From: Cycas panzhihuaensis
Lineage: Eukaryota > Cycadophyta
NCBI GenBank assembly: GCA_023213395.1
Contig: CM041465.1
Location: 251,665,741-251,729,740, forward strand
Length of the DNA: 64,000 nt
Direction of reading: 5' to 3'
In this document: piece after piece, positions 33,666 through 44,940 of the stretch
How the letters are laid out: every line of letters starts with the position of its first letter
Position numbering within the stretch: the first letter of the stretch is position 1
Position numbers and translations under genes: made by a program
Notes under the pieces: generated by a model
What the model saw: the letters and a program-made list of their open reading frames with translations, nothing else
Told to the model about the DNA's origin: nothing
Databases searched by the model: none

Positions 33666-33684
33666 TTCCATATTAGACTCCTTT
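33666..33684. repeat. L1 target-site duplication, left copy (19 bp)
   Basis: ttccatattagactccttt, repeated exactly at 40,014-40,032. The unoccupied site is present once in the 3' LTR at 54,338-54,356. Confidence 0.95.
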
Positions 33685-33710
33685 TTTTTTTATAAGATAA
33701 AAATGAATTA
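33685..33710 (-). other. A-rich 3' tail of the L1
   Basis: tttttt followed by tataagataaaaatg on the plus strand; on the minus strand the element ends ...tttttatcttata plus an A run, a typical LINE end next to the duplication. Confidence 0.8.
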
Positions 33711-33930
33711 TAAGTGGGTTTGAAACATAATCCCACAACCTAGTACATCAATATGCTTTAGGTTTCCAAGTCAAAGATGACCGTGACATCCCCACGGTCT
33801 AGGCAGAAGAATTACATTACCGGGACAAGCCCCTTGGCTAGCTACTTCAGACAAATTCCTTCTCAACTAGAACCATAAGATCCCCAGGAAAGTCACACCT
33901 CCACACAGCGCCTTCCTTATGCTTCACCCC

Positions 33931-34347
33931 CTAATTTGCTAAGAAGTCAACAACTTTATTACCTTCTCTTAGTGTATGTCTTATACATACTTCTTCTAGT
34001 CTCTTAATACTCTCATTCACGTCATTGATTATGGACTGGAATCTCCAGTTTGGGAGGGCCCTGCCTTTCAGCGAATTTATAACCACCTCTAAGTCCCCCT
34101 CAATTACCAGTCGCTGAATGCCTCCTTCGAGGGCTAAATCCAGTGCTTTAAGCATGGTGTGCGTTTCTGCATAGTGGTTCGTTTGGTGCTCATAGTAGTC
34201 TGCAAAGGCCCAAATGGGGGTGCCCTTATTATCTCTGCAAATGCCCCCTCCCCCAGCTTCTCTTGGGTTCCTCTTTGAGGCACTGTCAAAGTTGATTTTA
34301 AGCCAGGGCTCCATCGGTGGTATCAAACTGCTACATCTGGCCTTCAC
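33931..34347 (-). pseudogene. L1 ORF2: RNase H domain
   Basis: Open frame of 138 codons with LKINFDSASKRNPREAGGGG (first Asp), ICRDNKGTPIWAF, AETHTMLKALDLAL (Glu), LVIEGDLEVVINSL (second Asp; Leu replaces Ser), HTLREGNKVVDFLAN (last Asp). This is the plant RVT_3-type RNase H carried at the C-terminus of many plant L1 elements. All four acidic positions are present. It belongs to ORF2; the upstream frame is connected through a few stops. A stop follows LAN, but similar sequence may run on to about 33,840. Confidence 0.88.
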
Positions 34348-34491
34348 AACCTCATATACTGGTTTTATGCCTCACTTAAGCATAATCCTATTCTTAGTCA
34401 GGTTTGTATGCTTCTCCTTGATGTTTCTGACATTTTCCTTGATGTCCATACAAATTTTATTGAAGGTGGCATGCTGGTCCATTTGATTCCC

Positions 34492-35031
34492 CTAGAAGAT
34501 TCTTCGATTTCTCTCCTTCCATATATTCCACGCAAGTATTGGTAATGTGCTCTTCCAAATATAACTTAGAATTGTACTTCTGAATGGACTTTGCCAAGCA
34601 AGCCATAGGTCAGCAACCTTTTCTAAAAAGGTCCAGCACACCTCCAATTTTTCCAGCAGCATCCTCCATACCTCCCTTGAGAATGAGCACCCAAGGATGA
34701 TATGATCCATGGATTCCTCTTCTTTGCAACATAGTAAGCACCTATTGGGCAGGTGGAACCCTCTCTTTTTGAGGTTATCTATGGTGAGTGTTTTGTTCCT
34801 CAAGTAGATCCACTAGAAGACTACTATCTTAGGGATAAGAGGGAGCTTCCAAACACCTTCTAATACTGGATTCCTCTGGTCACCTCTCATTAGACATAAA
34901 TAGTGGTACCCCTGTTTGGTAGTATAATCCCCAGATGAGCTCAAAGGCCACACAACCATATCTGGCGAAGCCATCCTAGGGATATAAGTCTTACCCAAAA
35001 TCCTTTTGATTTTGTAAAGTCCCTCCTGCAA
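34492..35031 (-). pseudogene. L1 ORF2: zf-RVT region
   Basis: Two frames: 34,813-35,031 (DMVVWPLSSSGDYTTKQGY, then VWKLPLIPKIVVF) and 34,492-34,803 (LTIDNLKKRGFHLPNRCLLC, then ESMDHIILGCSFSREVWRML). They are separated only by a stop at 34,804-34,812 in the W.IYLRNKTLT segment. C-x2-C and H-x4-C positions of the zinc-binding reverse transcriptase module are intact. This domain lies between polymerase and RNase H and helps template binding in the family. Confidence 0.85.
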
Positions 35032-36794
35032 AGGATGCTCCTCCTGGACTTCCTCAAAATTTCTCTAACTTTTATTTCTCCCACTCCCAGTCCAGTAGTC
35101 TTTTACATGTAATCCATAATGCCTGACACAGGAGCCTTGGATAGGGGTCAGATCAGGGTATTTCTTTAGGGCCTTATCACAACACTATGCATCCTCCTAG
35201 AACCTAATGGAGCTGCCATCTCCCAATCTCCATTTCAGGCCTTCTCTGATGGCTTTCCAAGCTTTTAGAATACTCCTCCAGACGGTTGAGCTAACTGGCA
35301 AGGCAATGTTTTCAATGAGAGATCCACCTTGAAGATATTTTCGTGATAGAATCTTCTCCCACAGTCTCTCCCCCCCTTTGATTAATCGCCAGCCCATCTT
35401 GGTCCCGAGAGCAATATTAAAAGATAAAATCCTTCTAAGATTGAGACCTCTAGCCCATTTTGGAGTGCAAACTTTATTCTAGCTCACCAGATGTATCCTG
35501 TCTTTATTCTCTGCCCCTGACCAGAGGAATCTCTTTTGAATGGTTTCGATAATATTTGAGATTCCAGGCAGTATTCTAAAGATGGACATTCAGAAAACTG
35601 GGATACTTTGAAGCGTAGAAGTCACTAGCTGGAGCTTCTGCAAGGCTCAAGATGGCACCTTTCTAGCCAGCCAACTTTCTTTGCATTCTATCAATGAGGG
35701 GGTTCCACATCTCCTTGGTCATCTTACCTACGAAGAGAGGCAATCCGAGGTAAGTTGTGGGGAGTTTCTTAATACCCATCCCTAAAATCCTGTTGATCCT
35801 ACCTTGGGTATAACCTGGAGTATTTATGAAGTAGACATTACTTTTGTTCAAACTTATCTTCTAGTTCATAGCCCTCTCAAAGTGTCCCAAAATCTCCTTG
35901 AATTTAGATGCCTCTCTTATGGCAGCCTTCCCTAAGAAGATATTATCATCCACGAATTGGTGGTGGACCACGTTGTCCACCCCTGTTGTCGGTTTTATGC
36001 CATTGATAATCCCTTGCCTTTTAGCTGACTCCAAAGTTCTACCCAACATTTTAACCATCGTTATGTATAGGAAGGGAGAGAGAGGATCACCTTGTCTCAA
36101 CCCCCTAGAGCTTGGGAAAAAACTGGAAGATGAGCCATTGATAATAATTGAGAATTGCAGATTGCCTATGCAAAGCTTAATCCAGGTTCGCCAAGGTTTC
36201 GCAAAGCCAAATGCCTCTAGACAATCTAGAAGGCACTCCTAAGAGACCCTATCAAATGCCTTAGTGAGGTCAATCTTGATGAGCATCGCGAGCTCCTTCC
36301 TTTCTATAACCGAGTGAATTATTTCATGAACTACTATGAAACCATCATAGATCTGTCTGCCCTAAAGGAAATCGTCCTGATTTTGGGAGATAATATTTGG
36401 CATAATTTTCTTTAGTCTATTAACTAAGACCTTGGTTATAATCTTGTATTTAACATTGCAGAGGCTGATGGGGCAGAACTCTTGCATTATTTTCACCCCT
36501 TCTTTTTTAGGGATGAGAATGAGGAATGTGGTCTTCCATTCCTGTAGAATCTTGTTATTTACAAAGAACTCCTATAGAGCTTTCATAAGGTCATCCTTGA
36601 TAATGTCCCAAAACTCCTGAAAAAACCCTAGGGGAAATCCATCGAGGCCCGGAGCTTTGTCCCTCTTCATGCCAAAAAGAGGTAGCCTAACTTCTTCCTA
36701 TGTAAAAGGGGTTGTCAACTGAGTATTTTATGCTTCGTTCACCAGACTGGGGATGTTTCTTAGGAAGTCCTTCCTACTGTCCTTGTCGCCATCC
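35032..36794 (-). pseudogene. L1 ORF2: reverse transcriptase
   Basis: Reading from 36,790 leftward gives KRDKAPGLDGFPLGFFQEFW, FLILIPKKEGV, RPISLCN-like CPISLCNVKYKIITKVLVNR, RLKKIMPNIISQNQ, LIKIDLTKAFDRVS (catalytic Asp), SRGLRQGDPLSPFLY, HHQFVDDNIFLG (35,975-36,000; FADD has become FVDD, with both Asp kept), LNKSNVYFINT, LPTTYLGLPLF. These are RT blocks 1 to 9 in order. Stops at Trp and Gln codons and frame changes after 35,660 interrupt it. First-strand synthesis at a nicked target is its known role. Confidence 0.9.
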
Positions 36795-37438
36795 TACAGT
36801 TCAATATATGACTCCTTGAAGTATTCACTTGCCATCTCCTTCATGTCTTCCATCGAGCTTACTTCTGAGCCATCTTCCCTTTGAAGACTATTAATTCTGT
36901 TGCTCGCTCTATGATTGGCTGTGGTCATATGAAAAAATTTAGTGTTTCTATCACCTTCGGCCAACCATAGTGCCCTAGATTTTTGTCTCCAATGGATTTC
37001 CTCTCTGATGAGAATCTCCTCTAGGTTCTTAGCTAATTCCTTCTCCATTTTGTCTAGCTCTAGTGATCTACCCTCCCGTTGTATCCTATCCTCTGTTTCT
37101 TTTAGGTCGCTGATGGTTTTATCCTTTAGTTTATGGATATTTTGAAAAACTTACTTATTCCATACCTTTATTTTTCTTTTTACCCAATCTAGCTTCTTTG
37201 AAAATCTATACATTGCATGGCCACGAATTTGAACTCCCCACCATTCCTCAATCTTGTTTCGAAGATCAGGGTGGCGAATCCACATTAGTTCGAACCTGAA
37301 AGGAGATCCAATATATTTTCCTAGGTCCAAAAATTGAAACAAGAGAGGGGAATGGTCTGAACTAATCCTCGGCAGGGCCTCAAGGGAGAAGTCCTTAAAG
37401 CACCTCAGCCAATCATAGTTGACTAGCACCGTATCCAA
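36794..37438 (-). pseudogene. L1 ORF2: endonuclease C-terminus and linker
   Basis: The 37,151-37,438 frame contains DTVLVNYDWLRCF and ALPRISSDHSPLLF, where SDHSPL is the last catalytic motif of the AP-type endonuclease. The linker LWLAEGDRNTKFFHMTTANH in 36,794-37,048 is the well-known segment before RT in plant L1 elements. Single stops separate the pieces, all in one consistent order. Confidence 0.88.
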
Positions 37439-38053
37439 TTTGATTTATATTAAGTCATCCCCCATATACTTGTTAGACCAGGTATATGAAGCACCCCTGA
37501 GTTTAACGTCCTCCAGACCCCCTAGCTGTAGGAAATCACCGAACTCGCTCATACTGCTAGTCCAACCTACTATACCGCCTCTCTTATCCCCAGGGCACAG
37601 TGACGAGTTGAAGTCCCCCACCAGCAGCCATGGTTCTTGGCAATCCCTGTGGGCCACCAGTAATCTATCCCAAAGCCTCTTCTTGGCCTCCTGAAGATTT
37701 GGGGCATAGACGTTAGTGGCTAACCATCTATGGTTATTGCTTTTATTTGTTAACCATACCGAAACAAATGATTCATTGGCCAGATAGATTTCTCTAGACC
37801 ACATCCTCAGATTCCATAATACCATTAAGCCCCCAACTCCTTGAGCATAGTCAATCTCTATGCCCTCAGCTTCCTTCCAAATTTTGTTCCTGGTCCTTGG
37901 TCCATTCTCCTTACTTAACTTAGTTTCTTGTAAGAATATTAAATTTGGGTGGTGCCTATTCCTCATGTACCTAATAATTCTATGTTTCGAGGGGGCATTA
38001 AGTCCCCTAACATTCCACGATATAATCTTCATCTTTTCCTTCTCTGCTTCCAT
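37439..38053 (-). pseudogene. L1 ORF2: AP-type endonuclease
   Basis: Open for 202 codons from the ATG at 38,053 (MEAEKEKMKIISWNVRGLN). It contains ISWNVRGLNAP (Asn), LIFLQETKLS (Glu), NVYAPN, WLLVGDFNSSL (Asp-Asn), SYTWSN and, in the next segment, SDHSPL. This order is diagnostic for the exonuclease-endonuclease-phosphatase fold that nicks target DNA. The frame is intact until a stop at 37,445, where a Gln, Arg or Trp codon is expected after DDLI. The start is likely true: ORF1 ends a few bases upstream. Confidence 0.92.
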
Positions 38054-39620
38054 ACTTCAATGGTCTTGCCTTTCGATGGATCTCTTCCTTCTGCCCTGGA
38101 TCTGAGATTAGGCCCTTCAAGGAAGACATCATTTAGAGTTTTCTGGTTGCCTTGATCCACCTGGGCAACCGCTTCTTTTTCTCTTAACAGTTTCAAAGGT
38201 GGCCTACCCACCCTCTTCTTGGTGCCCACATCGGGCTACTTCTTCTGGGTCATAACCGAATGTGCTAAGGTATCGTGGGCTGGCATACCTAGTTCCTCCG
38301 AGGTGGGCATCTTAAGGCCTTCAACCCCTTCCAACCATTCTTGGTTCTCTGATTCTTTTACTGTATCACGAGTATCTGAGGAGGAATCCTTTCCATACGG
38401 GGGGGGGGGGGGGCATACCCAACCCCACCACAGCATCCACACCATGTTTACGCTGTGGCTCGAGCATCTGTGCTAAAGTAAATTGGACCAAAGAAACTAG
38501 CCCAACTGGGGTGATAGCCCCTAGGCCCTCCTCTCCATCCAGGCACACCGGGGCCACGGAATCCTGGGTAACCTGTTCCCCTTCCTCTAAGAGTGTGTCT
38601 TCCTCATTGGGGTCAAAATCAAGATTCAAATGAGGGGTACTATGCAGTTCTGGAGGAGGGCCAACTTGACCCTCCGTGGTTTCAAGAGCCTCCATGTGAC
38701 CTAGGCTTTCTTGTATCTGCCCTTCCAACCTTATCTTCGTGGAGTCAGAAGTCTCTTGGGATTTCGGCTTTGAGGGAACCTCTTGTTTCTCATCCTTTGA
38801 GATCTGCACACCTAGGCACTTCTGGGGAAGGTGACCAAGGTTTCTACAAAGGGAGCATCTAAAATGCTCCATCTCATAAATCAATGGCTGTGCCTAACTC
38901 CCATCCACCGTGTCCATCCATATATCATCCAGAAGAGGTTTATCAATCCAGACCAAGGCATAAAACCTAGCATTTATGAGTCTGCTTTTATTCTTAGTCA
39001 CTGAGTCTATTGTTAGGAGAGGTCCCACTGCTTTTGCTATTCCTTTTAATACTTCGGGGTTCCAATGATGTAAGGGAAGTCCTGGTAATTGGATCCATAT
39101 GGGAGCTTGTCTAATTTTTGGAACAGAGGGGTCAAAATCCCTATGCCATTTTTCAAGAGATAAGGCCTTCCTACCAATCATCCATGGGGCCCTTAAGAGA
39201 ATACTGGTCATGTCCTCATATGGAAAAAAATTAAATAGCACACAACCCTTTGGCATGACTATTACTTCCATGATGCCTACCATTTTCCATTTAGTCCTTG
39301 TCCAATTTCTGATGGTTTCCAGGCCCAGTCTGGGTCCAGAGAATCTGCCGACAAGGCAATTCTCCTAATATTTCTTGGTTTTCTCCACTAGAGCCTGAGG
39401 AATTTTTAGTCTAACCTTGTTATCCTATATCTCAAGTGTTAAATCGAATGTTTCCTCCTCATTTGTTTTCAAGACATCATAATAGGATCTCCCTAGTAAA
39501 AAGTTGGGGTTCTGGTTCTGGTTTTGAGATGTATGGTCCTTATCTATATTTAAAAGATTATAAACTACAGAGAAAAAACCCCAAACAAGGGCAACAATGA
39601 CATACCATAGCCCTAATCTT
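38029..39620 (-). pseudogene. L1 ORF1: DUF4283-like nucleic-acid-binding protein
   Basis: From about 39,560 leftward: NFLLGRSYYDVL, IPQALVEKTKKY, CLVGRFSG, then the 129-codon block KGCVLFNFFPYEDMTSIL, LLRAPWMIGRKALSLEKW, APIWIQLPGLPLHHW (DUF4283 core), followed after one stop by the knuckle CSLCRNLGHLPQKC (C-x2-C-x4-H-x4-C). An acidic, Ser/Pro-rich tail follows. A G15 run at 38,399-38,413 shifts the frame once. After it the frame continues as PPPPYGKDSSSDTRD... to a basic end (RPPLKLLREK, WKQRRKRK). It overlaps the first codons of ORF2. Confidence 0.85.
38399..38413. repeat. G15 homopolymer in L1 ORF1
   Basis: Fifteen G residues on the plus strand (a Pro-codon C run on the coding strand). 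The ORF1 frame changes exactly here. Could be real slippage or a sequencing-length error. Confidence 0.9.
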
Positions 39621-40013
39621 GAAAGCCATCTCAGCCTCAGACTTCCTCTCTAGTTTGTCTATCTTTGCCCGATCCGAGAGGCAGCCGTTCATCCCCTTCG
39701 CTGGGCATCCTCCGTCTTCTAACACAGCATTGCTATTGCTTTCGAATCTGTACAAGAGGCTGGTAAATCATTCCTCGGCCTGTCTCCCCCCCCGTCACGT
39801 CTTGTTTGTGGGGATAACTCGCCCTAATATAGTCATAAATCCCAGTCTGGGCGTCCACACCAATGTCGACTGAGGGACGCCATAGCGTCCGGATCTTCTG
39901 AACCCTGCCTCATGTCGCCACCCGAGCCACAGACGAACCCTAACCAGTTGCAGAAGTACCTTCGTCGCCCAAAACATCCCAATTAGATAAGACAATCCAA
40001 CAATATTCAATCC
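39621..40013 (-). other. L1 5' untranslated region
   Basis: Sequence between ORF1 and the right duplication. It is GC-richer than the tail and contains short frames that are probably not translated. The 5' end coincides with the duplication, so no 5' truncation is evident. Confidence 0.6.
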
Positions 40014-40032
40014 TTCCATATTAGACTCCTTT
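40014..40032. repeat. L1 target-site duplication, right copy (19 bp)
   Basis: Exact repeat of 33,666-33,684. Confidence 0.95.
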
Positions 40033-41708
40033 CTAAGGGTATTTTCTTGTTTTTCTTCCTGTTTAGTTGTAGCAGATATCGTTTCCTTTGAGTTTAGCCT
40101 TGTATCTTCAGACCTTCACCATTTCTCTGCTAGTTTTCCTTAAGAAAGCAGCAGGAGAAGATCCATAAAGGTTAGGCGAAGGGAGTAAGATGGGATTTGT
40201 CCCACTTAGGCCTACTCCCCAAGGGCAACCCGCTTCCCACCTTTCTTCTCCTGCTCCCATGCTTTTCTTGGGTTAATTAGGAGAAGGTGAAGCTTAGGCT
40301 TGTGATGGATTATTAGCATGTGCAGCCCTTGTTGCACTGATTCCAGGCCTACACGCCTCTCTGTTGGACCCCCATAGTGTCCCTAACGTTACTTGGCATC
40401 TCTTAAAGATCTCGGGAAGGATTCATGTGATAGATCACTGCCCATAGCGATTCCGTTGCCTTAATACCTCCCCAACACCTTGCTACACATCTCCTCTTGT
40501 TTGTTGATTATCATAAGTTGCCATTTGACCCTACCTTGCTGTACCAAAGGGCTGTGTAGAGAACCTTAGCGGAGGGTTTAGCCATCCTAAGGCTTCCCTT
40601 CTCTCTTTCTTGCTTGGTATGTGCGGTTGCTTGAGGAGAGTTGAAGTTACTTGCAGTAGTTATTTCTTTAACTTAAACATAATGTTTTGACATATGTGTT
40701 ACATATATTTGCATATCTATACATAGCTCTTATTGCAGCCCCTTTTTGGAAGGGATAAGCTCTTGTATGTGCAGGTTGACGTGGCTTTTTTGTAAAGGGA
40801 AAAGACGTATGGATCCGGGTAAGCTTTGCCCTCTTTTGTCTTCACTTTATTTGTTTCCTTTTTGTTCCTCTTTCTTTTCATAAGGGGAAGGTAATGAAGC
40901 CCCCGTCCTTCGCACCGATCTTGATCACACATCAACCGACTGGCGAAAGGGCGTGCGTTATGCATAGGGGAGGTCTTCCATCAACCGCTACACCTCCTGG
41001 GTATACTCCATCTCTCTCTCTTCACCCCACCATTTTCCTTTCTTGCTTTTATTTAAAATCTATGCTCCAGTTTAATAGATCATGTGAAAGCAAAAGGTTA
41101 ATGATATTGGTCACTGACATTTATATGTCGTATGTTTTTCCCATGTAGGAAAAGGACATAGTAGGAACCCCATTCCTCTTCCTCTTCTTATCCATCCAAA
41201 CTACCCTTAGATGCATTTCGTGTAGCTTTGTTTGCTTGCATGCATAATACTTATTCTTCTTTTCTCTTTTGCCTTTGAATTGCTAAAAGGAGAACGTAGT
41301 TTCAACCCCTCTTCCACTCTCTCTCTTGGTTCTATTTGCCTAGGCCAAATAACCAAGGGAGACCTGCTTACACCATAGGCCCTCACCTACCTCTTCCACA
41401 TTTGTTTCCCTTCATCATAGGGAAACTCCTTAAGGATTCATCTTCTTCCCTTCTGGCCATCCAAGGGTGGGAGGACCTTCCTCTCGAGCCCATCCAGGCT
41501 ACCTCCTCTATGCACTCTCTCTTCCAGATTGAGGGCTACTTTAAGGTAGTTGGGTGCCATTTGCAGGTCCCGAACTTGTGCTCCGGCGCATGGGGTGCCC
41601 TGCGTGGTGCTATCTTTGTTTATAGGTTCTCGCCTACACCTTCAACGTCAACCGTTGACTACTATCACTCCTATTGACCATAGTGACTATCCCGTAGACA
41701 CGTATCCA
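40033..41708 (+). repeat. 5' LTR of element I, segment 2
   Basis: Continues the LTR after the L1 and aligns with 54,357-56,029 (for example gcagcaggagaagatccata / gtagcgggagaagatccata). It ends ...gtatcca just before the primer site. Total LTR without L1 is about 2.77 kb. Confidence 0.9.
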
Positions 41709-41709
41709 C

Positions 41710-41727
41710 TGGCGACCATATTAGGGA
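41710..41727 (+). promoter_or_regulatory. Probable primer-binding site of element I
   Basis: tggcgaccatattaggga follows the LTR end after one base. It resembles the tggcg... primer sites common in plant Tat-type gypsy elements; the matching tRNA cannot be named from sequence alone. Confidence 0.55.
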
Positions 41728-41912
41728 CCTGCCAGTAAGGGAGCTAGTTCCTATCCCTTTTTGTTGGTGCTACTACCTTTTAGTGGCCTCCCCCACTTAT
41801 TTCTTTCGTTGGGTAGCCCCCAACACATACTTTGTATTTCTCTTTCCTCTTCTAACGCTTTGGCAAGTTTTATATGTGACGTTTCTCACATCACCTACAT
41901 GGTTTACCTCCA
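41728..41912 (+). other. Element I leader
   Basis: Short untranslated region between primer site and the gag frame. No motif. Confidence 0.5.
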
Positions 41913-44081
41913 TTGTTAGAAGACCCCACATATCATCTTCTTCCATTGTCGGATCCCAATTCGACAATGGAAGGATACCCTTCAGACTGGGCTTATCATG
42001 CCTTTGCTTCGGGAGCTCATGAGTTCCCCACATCCATTCTGGGATCCACCCAAGAGGGTGACGATCCTATTTACTATCCGGGTGATCAACATCACCCACT
42101 TGATGCCCATCCCTCTACTCATGGAGTAGAGGGTCCATCTCCTCTCGAGATTCACCACCCAGTTGGTGATTCTTATGAGGAGCGCCCTGAGGGATCTACT
42201 TCATTCAAGGTCCCATCTACCTACTATGATCACGTAGGTACCCCTCTTGTTGACGTAGTTGAAGCCCTTAGTGAGTGTTTTCACACTGCTCATCTTCAAT
42301 TACATCCTAGATGGTTTGAAGATGTCTTACGTAGTGGGGCATCCTCCTCATCTGCGCCTGTCCCACCATCTTCATCTACATCTACACCTCCCACAACAAG
42401 TAACCCCTTTGTGTCTACACATTTATCCTGCTCTATCTCTACGTCTATCTTTGGGACGTCTATTGCACCTTCTATTCCTCATCATGGTCCCAACTCTTCG
42501 GGGCCCTCTCGTGGTATGTCTTTCTCCCAGCTTGGGGTTAACATACCTTTCCTAAGTCAAGCCAATATGCCACTTCCTAACGTGGCGCATGTATTTCATA
42601 GTAGGCCTAAAGGTCCTACTAACACCCGTGCTACTAGTCATGGGGGATCCGCTCCCACGTATACTCAAAACCAACCTAATGGCCCTTCTCTTTATGTACC
42701 CCCAGGCTATACTTCTTAGACTTGGGGGCACGGTAAAGGGAACCATATTCCGGCTTACAGGGTGGACCCATTACATCCATATAGGGTTATGCCACCCACA
42801 GGCGGCCCATATGGATAAAACCCAGTTCCACACCCTTCCTTTTCTCCATCCTGCGTAGCTCCTTATGCTGCATCTTTACAAGGAAACCCAACTTCCTTTC
42901 AAAGCACTTACCCTCAAGTCCCTTTTCAGTAAGGTGTATTTCCTCAAGGAGCCTTGGGCCTACCACCCCCATCTGTTCCTTGTCCATTACCTCCTACATC
43001 ATTTGTCGATCCCATGGTCCAGGCGAGGGCACATCCCTTCATGGATTATAGATCGACACCATTATCTGTTGAGGCATTAAGAACCAACTTACCACCTCAT
43101 CCCCCCGAAGTTCCTAAGTTCGATGGAACTTTATCACAGGATCCAGTAGAGCACGTTTGTAATTTTTCTATGGCGTGCATAGACTACTGGGCTTATGATC
43201 ACATACTAATGAAATTATTTCCACGTTCTTTATAAGGCGATGCCCTGAAATGGTTTTATCGCCTGCCTGCCCATTCTATTTTCTCGTTCCAACAATTTAT
43301 AGACGAGTTCATCAACTATTTTGATGTAGCTCGCCCATTTAAAAGTGGAATGAAATCCCTTCTTTCGCTTAAATAAGGTCACGATGAGATGAATTGTGAC
43401 TTTGTGCGGTGATTTCATGACCTCCTCCATTCCACTAAGGCTACTTTACCTGAGGAATTGAAGAGGGATCTCTTCGTTAATGCACTTCGTCCAGAAGTCC
43501 ATGTGGAAGTCCTTAAGATGGGGGCAATCACATGTGATTCTACTATCGCAAAGTGCTTAGCGCTTGAGGCTATTGAGATCCAGGCTGGACTCAAAAAGCC
43601 TCTTAAGCCCTCACAACGACGTGAGGCACCACCCCAAACCAAAGAGACCAAATCATAACAATCTACTAGGTCCTCTTCTTATCTGACTGAAAAGACCCTA
43701 AACCCACTCACTTCTGCCATATGTTCATTCAAATGTACAGTGAAGGAACTTAAACTGTAGGCTCCTTCATCACCCACTTCTAATAAACAAATCCAACAAG
43801 ATACTCAAGCTACTCTTCCCAAGGGCGGTAACACCCAGTCCTCTCAAGGAAGGAAGCTAGATTCTTCACTTGAGAAGAAGTGGTGTTCCGTTCATAGGGA
43901 GTGTTTCCATGACAACTCACGTTGTAGGGCTCAACATCCTAGGGATGCCCCACAACGTGACTCATCTCCTAAACAGTCCTCAAGGCCCAACCTAGACCAA
44001 CCGATCCACAAGGATCCGTTCCCTAAGAATGGGGAGCGTGATCATAATACTCAACCCAAAGACAACCGGAACTAGGGAAGA
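41913..44081 (+). pseudogene. Element I gag
   Basis: The frame can start at ATG 41,913 or 41,967. The first 360 or so residues are rich in Pro, Ser, Thr and His (for example SSSAPVPPSSSTSTPP near 42,345). The gag core follows at 43,100-43,640: PPEVPKFDGTLSQDPVEHV, GDALKWFYRLPAHSIFSF, FINYFDVAR, ELKRDLFVNALRPEV. The knuckle WCSVHRECFHDNSRC (43,881-43,925) is C-x2-H-x4-H-x4-C, the variant found in Tat-type gag. About nine in-frame stops (TAG, TAA, TGA) interrupt the frame, and I see no frameshift. Protease follows in the same frame, so gag and pol formed one polyprotein. Confidence 0.85.
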
Positions 44082-44084
44082 TCT

Positions 44085-44940
44085 TTGAATTCCTGTCCTT
44101 CACGCGATAAAGGGAAGGGCGCCCAGGATTCGTCTTCTTCCTCGCATTCCCCCAACCATTGTACTCCTTCACCTTCACGGTTCTGGAATAAGGGAAATAA
44201 GATGATCCAAATACTTGAGGCCACCCCCCTGTATGCCCTAACTCGGTCTCAAGCCACTAAAGAGGTAGCCAACGCCTCTTCTTCTACTCTACACTCTGAT
44301 CCTCTTCTAGAAACCTCCCTTCTAGAAGTCATGTTACTTCCCAAGACTATTCCTGTTCATCCAGGTCGCTACGATTTCAGGAGAGCCCTTCCTCAACTCA
44401 CAGTGAAGGGGAAGGCCTTTTCTGTCATTGACAAGCTTTATACCATGGCCACCAGGATGTCTATCATGGATATCTTGAGAAGTTGTCCCAAACAACAGAC
44501 ACTCCTTTTGGAAGCTTTAGGGTTGGGTGATGCGCCTATTCACGCTTTGGGTATTACCCAAAGCCATGAGCCTGTCATTTCCTTTGACCCTAAAGACCTT
44601 CCCCTCGCTTGTGAAAGGGAACGCTAATGGAACTTCCCTTTTACCATCACTATTAACACACTAGATTGTACCTTGTGAAAGATCGTTGTCAATAACAGTT
44701 CTTTCGTTAATGCCATGCCCTTGCACATTATGCAAGAGCTTGGCATTTCTACCTTTGAACCTGTTCCATGGCGATGCCAAGGCTACAACAGTAGTGAAAA
44801 GACTCCATTGGGATCTATTTCGATCCCTCTCACTCTCGAAGGTAAGACAGTCCTTGCCGACATTGTAGTCCTCGACATAGACATTGACTACAATCTTCTT
44901 TTGGGTTGACCATGGCTCGATCAGATGGGAGACGTATGTT
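44085..44940 (+). pseudogene. Element I protease region
   Basis: Open from 44,085 to 44,627 with a linker (DKGKGAQDSSSSS, then VHPGRYDFRRALPQLTVKGK). The retropepsin fold follows: IVVNNSSFVNAMPL (44,682-44,725), IMQELGIS, SISIPLTLEGK, VLDIDIDYNLLLG. The family requires Asp-Ser/Thr-Gly at the first motif; here it reads Asn-Asn-Ser, two G-to-A changes away, so the active site is lost. Stops at 44,625, 44,676 and 44,907 are explained by Gln, Arg/Trp and Trp codons. Same frame as gag. Confidence 0.8.

Larger units (their letters stand above)
32591..33684 (+). repeat. 5' LTR of element I, segment 1
   Basis: Starts tatttcctgactaccgggaa (decayed TG), matching tgtttcccagctatcgggaa at 53,280. It aligns without large gaps with 53,280-54,356 and ends in the 19-bp sequence duplicated by the L1 insertion. 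The 142-base stretch after 33,219 shows the same short frame in both LTRs (from 33,219 and 53,891), but this lies in LTR sequence and has no recognised function. Confidence 0.9.
33685..40013 (-). mobile_element. L1-type LINE (minus strand), near full length
   Basis: It is bounded by an exact 19-bp duplication and ends on the minus strand in an A-rich tail. It contains ORF1 (DUF4283-like plus CCHC knuckle) and ORF2 (endonuclease, reverse transcriptase, zinc finger, RNase H). Length 6.3 kb is normal for a full plant L1, and about 400 bp of 5' untranslated sequence is present. It is the youngest insertion in this nest, as it splits the LTR of element I and has the longest surviving frames, but several stops and one frameshift in ORF1 make it inactive. 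Confidence 0.93.

Noticed and set aside
35898-39873. Plus-strand ORFs of 60-114 codons opposite the L1
   Set aside because: Shadows of the well-supported minus-strand L1 ORF1 and ORF2.
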